This document shows, piece by piece, positions 43,901 to 52,490 of a DNA stretch of 64,000 nt. The DNA is taken from assembly GCF_004134825.1 (NCBI RefSeq), contig NZ_SDPN01000014.1:1-64000 (forward strand). Reading direction: 5' to 3'. Within the stretch, counting starts at the first letter, position 1, and each line of letters begins with the position of its first letter. The notes under the pieces were generated by a model, which saw only the letters and a list, made by a program, of their open reading frames with translations, was not told the DNA's origin and did no database searches. The stretch comes from Agromyces albus. Its GTDB lineage: Bacteria > Actinomycetota > Actinomycetes > Actinomycetales > Microbacteriaceae. Position numbers and translations under genes: made by a program.

Positions 43901-45487
43901 GTGCCCGAGAACCTCCAGCGTCCCGTGCTGCCGACTTGGGCCGCCGTTCTCGTGGCAATCGCCGGCGGCGCCGTCTACGACCTGGGCTTTCCCGGCGCGA
44001 GCGCCTGGCCGCTCGCATTCCTCGGCATCGCCCTCGCCCTCGTCAGCCTGATCGGCCGCTCTTCGTGGTCGGCCCTGCTCGTGGGTTTCGCCTTCGGCTT
44101 GACGTTCTACCTGCTGCAGGTGTCGTGGACATCGCTGTACCTCGGGCCCGTGCCGTGGCTCGCGCTCTCGTTCCTCGAGTCGACCTTCGTCGCGGCGGGG
44201 GCGGTGCTCATCACGCTCGCCTACCGATGGCTGCCGCAGGCGAGTCCGTCGCGATGGGTGCGACTGGTGTGGCTGCCGCTCCTCGTCGCGGGCCTGTGGT
44301 GCGTGCGCGAGGCCGCGACGGGATCAGTGCCCTATGGCGGCTTCCCGTGGGGCCGTGCCGCCCTCAGCCAGTCCGAGAGCCCGTTCGCCGACGTGGTCTC
44401 CTGGATCGGATCGACCGGACTCAGTTTCGTGATGGTCGCGATCGTGGCTGCGCTCATCGAGTGGGTGCGGTTGCGAGGATGGCGCGACCTGCGCACCGCC
44501 GTGCCGGTTGCGGCGGTCATCCTCGTCGCGATGGTGATCCCCGCGTGGCCGACGACGCCCAACGGAGAACTCACCGTGGCGAGCGTGCAGGGCGACGGCC
44601 CTTCCGGATACTTCGACGAACGGTCACCGGGCGACGTCCTCGCCGAGCAGCTCGAGGCGACCGAACCGATCCTCGATGAGTCGGGAGTCGACGTGCTCCT
44701 GTGGCCCGAGGGCGGCTCAGACGTCGATCCGATGCGAAGCACCGAGGCCGCGCGCATCTTCGATTCGCTGAGCGAGCGGCTCGATGCCCCCGTCATCCTC
44801 AATACGGTGACGAGCCTTGACGAGAAGTTCTTCAACACCTCGCTGCTCTGGCGCGCAGGGGAGGGGGCGGTCGCGAGCTACGACAAGCGGAACCCTGTGC
44901 CCTTCGGGGAGTACATCCCAGATCGGTGGTTCTACGAATCGCTCGCCCCCGACCTCGTCGGGCTGATCCAGCGCGGCTACACGCCAGGCACCAACCCGCC
45001 CGTCTTCGATCTCGGCGATGCCGTGACCGGGCTCGCCATCTGCTTCGACGTGATCTACGACGAGCTCATCTGGCAAGGGGCGCGCGAGGGTGCCGAGCTC
45101 TACATGTTCCAGACCAACAACGCCGACTTCCGGGGCACCGACGAGAACCAACAGCAGTTGGCGATCGCGCGGCTCCGTGCGGTCGAGACCGGGCGCTCCG
45201 TCGTGAACATCTCAACCGTCGGCACGAGCCAGGTGATCGACCCGACGGGGCGCACCATCGATTCGCTGCCCGCCTACAAGCCGGGGGCGATGGTGACCGA
45301 GGTCGAGCTTCGTGAAGGCCTGACGCCCGCGGTCGCGATCGGCGGCGGCATCCCGTTCCTCGTCATCATCAGCGCGGTGGGCGGGCTGATCGCCGCGGCA
45401 GTGCTCGCGAAACGGCGAGCTGCCGCGGCGTGGTTCGCCTCTACGCGCCGATCTTCTGCTGACCCCGACGGGCGCGCAGGTAGTTGA
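43901..45487 (+). CDS. lnt: Apolipoprotein N-acyltransferase Lnt
   Basis: This 528-aa protein has about eight N-terminal membrane helices and a nitrilase-like domain with the three catalytic residues: Glu in LLWPEGGSD, Lys in YDKRNPVPFGEYIPDRWF and Cys in GLAICFDVIYDE. It adds the third acyl chain to lipoproteins; this window itself encodes two likely targets (the GH3 and FKBP lipoproteins). In mycobacteria lnt is fused or adjacent to ppm1, a polyprenol-phosphate mannose synthase; here there is no ppm1. Its last 47 bp overlap the convergent rbpA gene. GTG 43901 follows TAGGCT (43889-43894) by 6 nt. Confidence 0.93.
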   Translation: MPENLQRPVLPTWAAVLVAIAGGAVYDLGFPGASAWPLAFLGIALALVSLIGRSSWSALLVGFAFGLTFYLLQVSWTSLYLGPVPWLALSFLESTFVAAGAVLITLAYRWLPQASPSRWVRLVWLPLLVAGLWCVREAATGSVPYGGFPWGRAALSQSESPFADVVSWIGSTGLSFVMVAIVAALIEWVRLRGWRDLRTAVPVAAVILVAMVIPAWPTTPNGELTVASVQGDGPSGYFDERSPGDVLAEQLEATEPILDESGVDVLLWPEGGSDVDPMRSTEAARIFDSLSERLDAPVILNTVTSLDEKFFNTSLLWRAGEGAVASYDKRNPVPFGEYIPDRWFYESLAPDLVGLIQRGYTPGTNPPVFDLGDAVTGLAICFDVIYDELIWQGAREGAELYMFQTNNADFRGTDENQQQLAIARLRAVETGRSVVNISTVGTSQVIDPTGRTIDSLPAYKPGAMVTEVELREGLTPAVAIGGGIPFLVIISAVGGLIAAAVLAKRRAAAAWFASTRRSSADPDGRAGS

Positions 45488-45806
45488 GCCGCTCCTCGAG
45501 CAACTCTTCGAGCTCGGCGCGCGTGCGGCGCTCGAGCAGCATGTCCCAGTGGGTTCGGGCGACCTTCTCACCCGAACGGTCGATCTCGACCGGCTTCGAG
45601 TCGACGAGCAGCGTCGCGGCTGCACCGCAGAAGCGGCACTCCCAGGTCTCGGGGAGCTCAGCCTCGGTCGAGAACGTCATCACCGTCTCGCGGCCGCACA
45701 CCTCGCAACGGTAGGTGTAGTCTGCACGGTCGGCGAAGACGACGCCGTCCTCGCTCTGCAGGCTCTGGGCGCCGATTCGCATGCCCCGAAGGCTCCTGTC
45801 CGCCAT
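45441..45806 (-). CDS. rbpA: RNA polymerase-binding protein RbpA
   Basis: This 121-aa protein matches RbpA: MADRSLRGMRIGAQSLQSEDGVVFADR (N-terminal tail), a zinc-ribbon-like core with two CxxC pairs (YRCEVCGRETVM and WECRFCGAAA) and the sigma-interaction domain (ARTHWDMLLERRTRAELEELLEERLNYLRARRG). It stabilises the sigma-promoter open complex in actinobacteria. GAGGAG precedes ATG 45806, and the minus-strand TATACC/CTATAC near 45833-45840 is a possible -10. Overlap with lnt is 47 bp tail to tail. Confidence 0.96.
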   Translation of the reverse strand: MADRSLRGMRIGAQSLQSEDGVVFADRADYTYRCEVCGRETVMTFSTEAELPETWECRFCGAAATLLVDSKPVEIDRSGEKVARTHWDMLLERRTRAELEELLEERLNYLRARRGQQKIGA

Positions 45807-45891
45807 GGCGTACTCCTCTCGATCCTCTCTAGGTATAGACGATCAAGCTGGGCATTCCCTTCCCGCGGGCTGATGGATTGCCGGGGAATTC

Positions 45892-46647
45892 TCAGCTTCG
45901 AGCCGAGATGACCTCGAACGCGAGGTCCGCGCGATCAGTGACGAGCCCGTCGATGCCGAGATCGAGCAATCGGGTCATGTCGGCGCGGTCGTTGACCGTC
46001 CACACGTGCACCTCGCTGCCGGCGCGTTGCACCGCCGCCACGAAGCGTGCGGTGACGAGCCGCACCCCGCCCGAGCGCTCGGGAATCTGTAGGGCGCCGG
46101 CGCCGCGCAGCGCGCGAACGAGTCGCGCCTGGGGCCCGGCGAATGCGGCGACGCGGGCACGGATGACCCCGGCGCTGCCGGCCGACGTGGCGACGCCGGG
46201 CACGAGCGACGCGAGCCGGAGCCGTCGCCGCTCGGAGAAGCTCGTCAGCAGCACGCGCGACTCGGCTCCGGTGCGCTTGACCGCCGAGACGACGGGCTCC
46301 ACCGCCCGTTCGACTTTCACATCGATGTTGAAACGCGTCTCGGGGAAGGCGTCGAGTGCCTCTTCGAGCGAGCAGAAGCCCTGACCTCGACCGAGGTCGA
46401 CCCGGCCGAGCTCGGCCATCGCGAGTTGCGCCACCGTGATGTCTCGACCGGCCACGCGCTGGAGTGATGGGTCATGCGCGACGACCGCCGTTTCGTCGCG
46501 ACTGACGTGCACATCGGTCTCGATGTACTGCACACCGATGGCGACGGCCTTCTCGAATGCGAGGAGCGTGTTCTCAGGCGCGTCGACCGCGAAGCCGCGA
46601 TGAGCGAGCACCCGCGGCCCCGGTGGTTCGAAGTAGGTGGAGGCCAC
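45892..46647 (-). CDS. Glycerophosphodiester phosphodiesterase family protein
   Basis: This 251-aa TIM-barrel protein has the GDPD motifs: LAHRGFAVDAPENTLLAFEKAVAIGVQYIETDVHVSRDETAVVAHDPSLQRV (catalytic His pair and metal Glu/Asp) and FNIDVKV, ending in VHVWTVNDRADMTRLLDLGIDGLVTDRADLA. It has no signal peptide, so it is probably cytoplasmic. It should hydrolyse glycerophosphodiesters to glycerol-3-phosphate and an alcohol. GTG 46647 lies 8 nt from the stop of the SPFH gene and is probably in the same transcript. Confidence 0.88.
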   Translation of the reverse strand: MASTYFEPPGPRVLAHRGFAVDAPENTLLAFEKAVAIGVQYIETDVHVSRDETAVVAHDPSLQRVAGRDITVAQLAMAELGRVDLGRGQGFCSLEEALDAFPETRFNIDVKVERAVEPVVSAVKRTGAESRVLLTSFSERRRLRLASLVPGVATSAGSAGVIRARVAAFAGPQARLVRALRGAGALQIPERSGGVRLVTARFVAAVQRAGSEVHVWTVNDRADMTRLLDLGIDGLVTDRADLAFEVISARS

Positions 46648-46655
46648 GCGCGACG

Positions 46656-47588
46656 TCAGCTCCGCGGCGGCGCTGCGTCGTTCGGGCCGGCCTGTGGCGG
46701 CACGAACGCCCGCCCGATGCCCTTCAGCGCCTCGGTGAGCTCGCTCGGCACGATCCAGAGCTTGTTCGACTCGCCCTGCGCGATCTGGGGGAGCGTCTGC
46801 AGGTACTGGTAGGCGAGGAGCTTGGGATCGGCGTCGCCCTTGTGAATGGCCTCGAAGACCTTGAGGATCGCCTCCGCCTCACCCTGCGCCCGAAGCACTG
46901 CCGCTTGCGCATACCCCTCGGCCTCGAGGATCGCGGCTTGTCGGGCCCCCTCTGCCGTGAGGATCGCAGACTGCTTGGTTCCCTCGGCGGTGAGGATCAG
47001 TGCGCGGCGGTCGCGCTCGGCGCGCATCTGCTTCTCCATCGAGTCCTGAATCGAGTGGGGCGGGTCGATCGCCTTGAGCTCGACACGAGAGACGCGGATG
47101 CCCCACTTGCCAGTGGCTTCATCGAGCACGACGCGAAGCTGCCCGTTGATGTTGTCGCGTGACGTGAGCGCCTCTTCGAGGTTCAATCCGCCGACGACGT
47201 TTCGGAGCGTCGTGGTGGTCAGCTGTTCGACCGCACCGAGATAATTCGCGATCTCATACGTCGCAGCCCTGGCATCCGTGACCTGGAAGTAGACGACGGT
47301 GTCGATCGACACGACCAGGTTGTCTTCGGTGATGACCGGCTGTGGCGGGAACGAGACGACGGTCTCGCGCATGTCGACGAGCGGACGCACTCGATCGATG
47401 AACGGCACCAGGATGTTCAAGCCCGGCATGAGGGTCTTGTGATAGCGACCGAGCCGCTCGACGACGCCCGCGTATGCCTGCGGGATGATGCGGATCGCGC
47501 GAACCAGCACGACCAAGACGAAGATCCCGACGACGATCAGCAGCGCGATGACGAAGATCTGGCCAACGAATCCCTCGATGCCGATCAT
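46656..47588 (-). CDS. SPFH/Band 7 (stomatin/QmcA-like) membrane protein
   Basis: This 310-aa protein has one N-terminal membrane helix (FVIALLIVVGIFVLVVLVRAI) and a Band 7 domain (RIIPQAYAGVVERLGRYHKTLMPGLNILVPFIDRVRPLVDMRETVVSFPPQPVITEDN...), followed by a long helical part rich in EGARQAAILEAEGYAQ-type repeats that forms coiled-coil cages in SPFH proteins. It is usually paired with an NfeD partner; here two NfeD genes lie directly upstream. The set probably organises membrane microdomains or membrane protease activity. AGGAG lies before ATG 47588. Confidence 0.92.
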   Translation of the reverse strand: MIGIEGFVGQIFVIALLIVVGIFVLVVLVRAIRIIPQAYAGVVERLGRYHKTLMPGLNILVPFIDRVRPLVDMRETVVSFPPQPVITEDNLVVSIDTVVYFQVTDARAATYEIANYLGAVEQLTTTTLRNVVGGLNLEEALTSRDNINGQLRVVLDEATGKWGIRVSRVELKAIDPPHSIQDSMEKQMRAERDRRALILTAEGTKQSAILTAEGARQAAILEAEGYAQAAVLRAQGEAEAILKVFEAIHKGDADPKLLAYQYLQTLPQIAQGESNKLWIVPSELTEALKGIGRAFVPPQAGPNDAAPPRS

Positions 47589-47621
47589 GGTGAACTCCTC
47601 TGCGGTTGAACGAACGAGGCT

Positions 47622-48092
47622 TCAGGCGCTGTCGCGCTCGAGCGGAACGATGACGACGGTCGCGCCGTCGACGAGGACGACCCGAACGGATGCCCCGGTG
47701 TCGATGAGGCGCTGGGTGGATTCGGGTGCGAGGCGCGCCGTCCACGTCTCGCCGTTGGCAAGCTTGACGAGCCCGGTCGTGTCTGCCACGGGGGAGACGA
47801 CTCGCCCTGACATCCCATGCAGTGCAGCGATGTTGCTCAGTGCCGGGTCCGCCCCTCGGCGCAGGTAGCGGAGCATGACGGGGCGGATGGTGAGGAGGAG
47901 CAACACCGAGACGGCGGCGGCGACGAGGAACTGCACCCACCATTCCCAGCCGAGGAGATTGGCGCCGAGGCCGGCGACGCTGCCGAAGGCGATCATGAGG
48001 AACGTGAACTCGAGTGTGAGAAGTTCGATGATCACGGCGATGAGGATCAGGATGAGCCACGCGATCCAGACGTACTGGGTGAGGTCCACCAT
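47622..48092 (-). CDS. NfeD family protein (copy B)
   Basis: This 156-aa protein has two or three membrane helices (VWIAWLILILIAVIIELLTLEFTFLMIAFGSVAGLGANLLGW and FLVAAAVSVLLLLTIRPVMLRYL), then a soluble OB-fold-like NfeD1b domain (GMSGRVVSPVADTTGLVKLANGETWTARLAPES). It is the partner of the SPFH protein 33 bp downstream. It is clearly paralogous to the next gene: WxLILxx-IEL/VFTLEFTFLM, GxxGxVVxxV and GE-WTARL line up without gaps. ATG 48092 follows GAAGGGGCGATCG. Confidence 0.9.
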   Translation of the reverse strand: MVDLTQYVWIAWLILILIAVIIELLTLEFTFLMIAFGSVAGLGANLLGWEWWVQFLVAAAVSVLLLLTIRPVMLRYLRRGADPALSNIAALHGMSGRVVSPVADTTGLVKLANGETWTARLAPESTQRLIDTGASVRVVLVDGATVVIVPLERDSA

Positions 48093-48150
48093 CGATCGCC
48101 CCTTCGACATCCTGTGTGCTGAACCTATCACCGGAGCTCCGGCGGGACGC

Positions 48151-48627
48151 CTATGCGTTCGGCGTGCTGCGCTCGATGGGGACGACCACTGCGGTCGCGC
48201 CGTCGACGCCGGTGACGAGCACGCGGTCGCCCACGGAGACATCCGGCTGTTCGGTGATGGGGGACAGGCGAGCCGTCCAGACCTCTCCATTCTGGAGACG
48301 AACCTGGCCGCCCGACGGGGTGACGGTACGCACAACCGATCCGTCGGCACCGATGAGCGCGTCGACGTTGCTGCGCGCCGGATCGCCGCCGCGGCGGAGG
48401 AGCCTGAGCAGCGGTGGCCGGAGGGTCAGGATGAGTGCCACGGAGACGACGGCCGCGATGAGGAACTGGGCCCACCAGGGAACCCCGAAGAGGCCTGAGA
48501 GGAGGCCGGCGACGCTGCCGACGGCCATCATCAGGAACGTCATCTCGAGCGTGAACACCTCGATCGTGGCGAACGCGAGGATCAAGACCAGCCAGACGAT
48601 CCAGGCGTACTGGGTCAGCACATCCAA
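48151..48627 (-). CDS. NfeD family protein (copy A)
   Basis: This 158-aa protein has the same plan as copy B: MDVLTQYAWIVWLVLILAFATIEVFTLEMTFLMMAVGSVAGLLSGLFG, helices, then GADGSVVRTVTPSGGQVRLQNGEVWTARLSPITEQ. It lies 58 bp upstream of copy B on the same strand. I chose the rare TTG start at 48627 because AAGGAGGG sits 4-5 nt before it; GTG 48621 would be 11 nt from that site. A tandem duplication followed by divergence is likely, with possibly different SPFH partners. Confidence 0.85.
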   Translation of the reverse strand: MDVLTQYAWIVWLVLILAFATIEVFTLEMTFLMMAVGSVAGLLSGLFGVPWWAQFLIAAVVSVALILTLRPPLLRLLRRGGDPARSNVDALIGADGSVVRTVTPSGGQVRLQNGEVWTARLSPITEQPDVSVGDRVLVTGVDGATAVVVPIERSTPNA

Positions 48628-48760
48628 TTGCCCTCCTTCGCACCCGCCACCATTCCGAAACTAGCAGGGCGGAGAGGCGACCGGGGGAGTTGATAGTCTC
48701 GGTTCGGCGTCCTGCCCGCGGACCGACGGTCCCAATTCCGAAGCTTCGAGGAGTCGACTC

Positions 48761-49528
48761 GTGACCAACCCACTCGCCCCCGATTCGCTCACCGGGCGCG
48801 TCGCCCTCGTGACGGGTTCGTCGCGCGGCATCGGCGCCGACACGGTGCGCTACCTCGCCGGCGCAGGTGCCGCCGTCGTCGTCAACTTCCGCAACAAGGA
48901 GGCCAGGGCAGCGAAGCTCGTCGACGAGATCGTCGCTGCCGGTGGCCGGGCGATCGCGGTGGGTGCCGACCTGACGGATCCCGCATCCGTCGCCGCGATG
49001 TTCGAGCGCACGGTAGCCGAGCTCGGCCCCATCGACATCCTCGTCTTGAATGCCTCCGGCGGCATGGAGTCCGGCATGGGGGAGGACTACGCGATGCGCC
49101 TCAACCGCGACGCGCAGGTGAACGTCGTCGACGGAGCACTCCCGCACCTCGCCGACGGTGCACGCATCGTGTTCGTGACGAGCCACCAGGCGCACTTCAT
49201 CCGCACGACGCCGACGATGCCCGAGTACGAGCCGGTCGCGTTGTCGAAGCGTGCCGGTGAAGACGCGCTGCGGGAGAAGATCCCCGCCCTCGAGGCGGCC
49301 GGCTTCGATTTCGTGGTCGTCTCAGGCGACATGATCGAGGGCACGATCACCGCGACCCTGCTCGAGCGAGCCAATCCCGGTGCGATCGAGGCTCGCAAGC
49401 AAGACGCGGGTCGTCTCTTCAACGTGTCGGAGTTCGCCGCCGAAGTGGCGTCCGCCGCAGTGGAGCCGGTACCGGCCGAGCACACGCGCTACGTGGGGGA
49501 CACCTCGGGGTTCAACCGCGAAGTGTGA
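48761..49528 (+). CDS. Atypical SDR family oxidoreductase
   Basis: This 255-aa protein has the SDR cofactor motif TGSSRGIG (residues 18-25), ADLTD and LVLNASGG (NAG-like). The active site is unusual. Where classical SDRs have YxxxK, this protein reads VALSK (159-163), with a Tyr three residues earlier (Y156), and the Ser is in VTSHQ (S141). It may be a non-classical reductase or have moved the Tyr. GTG 48761 is about 60 nt downstream of TAGTCT (near 48692). Substrate unknown. Confidence 0.8.
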   Translation: MTNPLAPDSLTGRVALVTGSSRGIGADTVRYLAGAGAAVVVNFRNKEARAAKLVDEIVAAGGRAIAVGADLTDPASVAAMFERTVAELGPIDILVLNASGGMESGMGEDYAMRLNRDAQVNVVDGALPHLADGARIVFVTSHQAHFIRTTPTMPEYEPVALSKRAGEDALREKIPALEAAGFDFVVVSGDMIEGTITATLLERANPGAIEARKQDAGRLFNVSEFAAEVASAAVEPVPAEHTRYVGDTSGFNREV

Positions 49529-49539
49529 CCCGCTGACGC

Positions 49540-49575
49540 GATGAGGCGGGCCCGGAGCATCCGGCCGGCCTCATC
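49540..49575. terminator. Bidirectional terminator-like hairpin
   Basis: GATGAGGC (49540-49547) pairs with GCCTCATC (49568-49575) around a GC-rich loop, between the convergent ends of the SDR gene (49528) and the HdeD-like gene (49591). Confidence 0.55.
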
Positions 49576-49590
49576 GTCGTTCGCTGAGCG

Positions 49591-50199
49591 TCACACCGTC
49601 GCCGGGGCCCCGCGACCGAATGTGAACGCACGCACGAGCTGCATGATGCCGAGCACGATGAGGCTGATGCCGGCGATGATGAACAGCACGATCGCAGCCC
49701 AGAGCGGCGAGAAGAGCAACACGATTCCGGCGAGGATGCTGAGGATGCCGAAGAAGATCGCCCAGCCCCTCGACGGGGCATCACCGAGCTGCGCGAGGGC
49801 GACGACGCCTTCGACGATCCACAGGACGCCGATGAGCACGCCGATGAAGACCGCGAGGAAGACGGCGGTCGCCGCGAGGTTGGCGAAGGCGAGGATGCCG
49901 CCGACGATGAACAGGATGCCGAGGATGACATCCAAGGCCCTCGCGCCGCCGGACATGCCTCTCGAGAAGATGCCGAGACCCGCGTAGGCGATGCCGGCGA
50001 TCACGAGGTAGATCGCGAGCATCACCGTGAGCACCACCGCGGAGTCCTTCGGCCAGAACGTGATCAGGATGCCGATGATGAGCGCCGTGGCGCCGGTGAT
50101 GCCGAGCGTCATGCGCACGGTGTTGATGGCGGGCTTCGACAAGCCCGAGGCGTCGAGGGAGAACGAGGCGAACATCGCGTTGGGCTGCGGAGCAGACAT
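49591..50199 (-). CDS. HdeD/DUF308 family membrane protein
   Basis: This 202-aa protein has about six membrane helices in three hairpins, with repeats of GIxxILxGIxxxxxP: LGITGATALIIGILITFWPKDSAVVLTVMLAIYLVIAGIAYAGLG, LDVILGILFIVGGILAFANL, FFGILSILAGIVLLFSPLWAAIVLFIIAGISLIVLGIMQLVRA. It fits the HdeD/DUF308 family, associated in enterobacteria with acid resistance, but the role in actinobacteria is unknown. AAAGGA precedes ATG 50199. The 147-bp region upstream has an AT-richer TATATC stretch (minus strand) that may be its promoter. Confidence 0.85.
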   Translation of the reverse strand: MSAPQPNAMFASFSLDASGLSKPAINTVRMTLGITGATALIIGILITFWPKDSAVVLTVMLAIYLVIAGIAYAGLGIFSRGMSGGARALDVILGILFIVGGILAFANLAATAVFLAVFIGVLIGVLWIVEGVVALAQLGDAPSRGWAIFFGILSILAGIVLLFSPLWAAIVLFIIAGISLIVLGIMQLVRAFTFGRGAPATV

Positions 50200-50346
50200 G
50201 GAGTGTCCTTTCTGGCAACGACATGGACGTGCGGGATCAGGGTATTCCTCACCATCGGCCGAGTGTCGGATATATGTGCCCGAATCCCGCCGCGTGTCGA
50301 CCGGGGGAGCGGACTCGGACCGCTCGGCATCAGGGCGAACGCTGGA

Positions 50347-50748
50347 TCATCGCACCACGGCGGCGACCGCGCTGATCTCGACGAGCGCGCCGGGCACGCC
50401 GAGCCCGGCGACACGCGCCGCGGTCACCAGGGCCGGTTCATCGGACGCGAGCTCGGAAGCGATCGCCCCGTAGCCCGCCGCGAGGTCGACGCCGTCGACG
50501 AAGAGCACCGTCCACTGCACGACGTCTCCGAGGGTGGCACCGGCCGCAGCCAGCGCCGTCTTCGCATTCCCCAGGGCGCGGGCAGACTGCACGGCCACGT
50601 CGCCCTCGCCGACGATCGAGCCGTCGGCGTCGACGGCGTTCTGGCCGCCGACATAGATGGTGGTCGCGCCTGGCGGCACGATGGCCACGTGGCTGAAGGC
50701 AGGACTCGAGACGAGCCCTTCAGGACGGATGCGCTGGATGGCTGCCAT
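50347..50748 (-). CDS. RidA (YjgF) family protein
   Basis: This 133-aa protein matches the Rid family: VSSPAFSHVAIVPPGATTIYVGGQNAVDADGSIVGEGDVAVQSARALGNAKTALAAAGATLGDVVQWTVLFVDGVDL and VPGALVEISAVAAV. The Arg that marks active imine deaminases of the RidA subgroup (near the TRxxV position) is not clear, so a Rid2-7 type is possible. It may remove reactive imines or enamines. ATG 50748 was chosen over an in-frame upstream start that lacks family sequence. Confidence 0.82.
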   Translation of the reverse strand: MAAIQRIRPEGLVSSPAFSHVAIVPPGATTIYVGGQNAVDADGSIVGEGDVAVQSARALGNAKTALAAAGATLGDVVQWTVLFVDGVDLAAGYGAIASELASDEPALVTAARVAGLGVPGALVEISAVAAVVR

Positions 50749-50810
50749 GCCGGTACGATCGCACAGACCACCGACACCGGGGCGGCCCCACCCCGCGTAC
50801 ACTGACTCGC

Positions 50811-51782
50811 ATGTCGAGACGGCCGACCAGCATGAGGGCCGTCGTCTATGAGCGGTACGGCTTACCCGACCAGCTGAGGGTCGAGGAGGTTCCCGTGCCG
50901 TCGCCGGGCGCGAAGCAGGTGCTCATCGAGGTCGTCGCGACATCCGTCAATCTCTCGGACTGGGAAAGTCTGACCGGAAGCCCGGCATACGCGCGCATCG
51001 GCGGTCTGCGAACCCCCTCGCATCGAGTGCTCGGTTCGGACATCGCCGGGCGCGTCGCAGCCGTCGGCTCGGACGTCACCGGTTTCGTGGTCGGTGACGA
51101 GGTGTACGGCGACAACCTGGGCCTCATGGGCGGTTTCGCCGAGTACGCGGTGGCACCTGCGGCGGCGCTCGCTCGCAAGCCCCCTGAGTTGACGTTCGCC
51201 GAGGCCTCGGCGCTGCCCCAAGCCGCTGCGATCGCACTGCAGGGCACCGCCCGCTCACGCCCTGGGCTCCGCGTGCTGATCAACGGGGCCGGAGGCGGTG
51301 CCGGCTCATTCGCGATCCAGCTCGCCTCGCGCTCCGGGGCGCACGTGACCGGCGTCGACAACGCGGGCAAGCTGGATTTCATGCGAGAGCTCGGCGCCGA
51401 CGAGGTGGTCGACTATCGAAATCAGGACTTCACCAGGCTCGAGCCGTACGACCTCGTGCTCGATCTGGTCGCCCACCGATCCGTGTTCGCCTACCGGCGG
51501 GCGTTGGCTCGCGGCGGCCGCTATCTCTGCGTCGGCGGGCCTGTTCGAGCACTGCTGCGGGTCGTGACGGTCGGGGCGGCGATCGGCGTGCTCACCGGAC
51601 GCCGGTTGGGGGTCCTCGTTGCGAGGCAGGGGCCGAAGCACTTCGAACCCGTCGCTGAGCGGTGCGTCGCCGGCGATCTTCGCGTCCACATCGATCGCGT
51701 CTTCCCGCTCGAAGAGGTGCCGCAAGCGCTCACACATGTCGGTGAGGGGCGCGCACTCGGCAAGGTGGTCGTCACGCCATAG
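50811..51782 (+). CDS. NAD(P)-dependent alcohol dehydrogenase / quinone oxidoreductase-like MDR
   Basis: This 323-aa medium-chain reductase has MRAVVYERYGLPDQLRVEEVPVPSPGAKQVLIEVVATSVNLSDW at the N-terminus, GSDIAGRVAAVGSDVTGFVVGDEVYG, and the Rossmann motif INGAGGGAGSFAIQLA. The zinc ligands of classical alcohol dehydrogenases are absent, so it is of the quinone-oxidoreductase type. Substrate unknown. ATG 50811 follows TACACT (50798-50803) by 7 nt. MRAVVY could also start at 50832. Confidence 0.85.
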   Translation: MSRRPTSMRAVVYERYGLPDQLRVEEVPVPSPGAKQVLIEVVATSVNLSDWESLTGSPAYARIGGLRTPSHRVLGSDIAGRVAAVGSDVTGFVVGDEVYGDNLGLMGGFAEYAVAPAAALARKPPELTFAEASALPQAAAIALQGTARSRPGLRVLINGAGGGAGSFAIQLASRSGAHVTGVDNAGKLDFMRELGADEVVDYRNQDFTRLEPYDLVLDLVAHRSVFAYRRALARGGRYLCVGGPVRALLRVVTVGAAIGVLTGRRLGVLVARQGPKHFEPVAERCVAGDLRVHIDRVFPLEEVPQALTHVGEGRALGKVVVTP

Positions 51783-51814
51783 GGCCCCCTCGAGTTCGTC
51801 GGCTCAACACAGGT

Positions 51815-52456
51815 TCAATTGCTGATGGCGGGTGCGCGATTGAGGTAGGTGTCGTCGCTGACCTGTGATGCGGTGAACGCGGCGATGTCCGCGCGGCTGA
51901 CGGCGGCTCCGATCTTGTCGGTCCCGAAGAACCCGGCGCGCACCCGCCCGGTCTTGGGGGTGTTCTTCGGCGCGGTGAAGCGGATGATGGTCCAATCGAT
52001 GCCGGAGGCCATGATCTGGTCGATCATGCCGACCAGTTCCCGGGAGGCGCGAGGCAGGAACATGCTGCCCAGGAACTTCGTCATCCTGGTCTGGGCGGTC
52101 GGTTTCTCCTGTGGGTCGAGGATGCTCGGGGTGGCGTGGCCGATGTACCTCTTCACGCCATGCCGTGTCATCGAGTCGAGGATGTGCCGAGTTCCTTCGA
52201 CCAGCGGCAGGCCCTGTGCCTTCCTGCTGAGGTCGGGGCCGAGCGCGCTGACGACGACATCGGCACCGTCGATCGCGGAGTGGATGGCCGCCCGGTCGGA
52301 GATCTCGCCGACGACAACGCGGACGTCGTCTCCCCAACCGGAGGGGACCTTCTTCCGGTTGCGTGCGTCCGCGGTGACGGTGTGGCCTTGGGTGAGCAGC
52401 TCGTTCACGGTGAGCGCGCCGATCGCGCCGGTGGCGCCGAAGACAGTGATGTTCAT
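51815..52456 (-). CDS. NAD(P)H-binding atypical SDR, NmrA-like
   Basis: This 213-aa protein has the atypical SDR motif FGATGAIGALTVNELL (GATGxxG), NRKKVP and the WTIIRFTAPKNTPKTG stretch of NAD(P)-binding 10 proteins. It lacks YxxxK. It may act as a redox sensor or reductase. It lies 34 nt downstream of the adjacent MDR gene on the same strand, and both are likely controlled by the divergent TetR regulator. Confidence 0.85.
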   Translation of the reverse strand: MNITVFGATGAIGALTVNELLTQGHTVTADARNRKKVPSGWGDDVRVVVGEISDRAAIHSAIDGADVVVSALGPDLSRKAQGLPLVEGTRHILDSMTRHGVKRYIGHATPSILDPQEKPTAQTRMTKFLGSMFLPRASRELVGMIDQIMASGIDWTIIRFTAPKNTPKTGRVRAGFFGTDKIGAAVSRADIAAFTASQVSDDTYLNRAPAISN

Positions 52457-52490
52457 GGAATTGTTCGTTCCTCTGAGATGAAGGTCGGTG

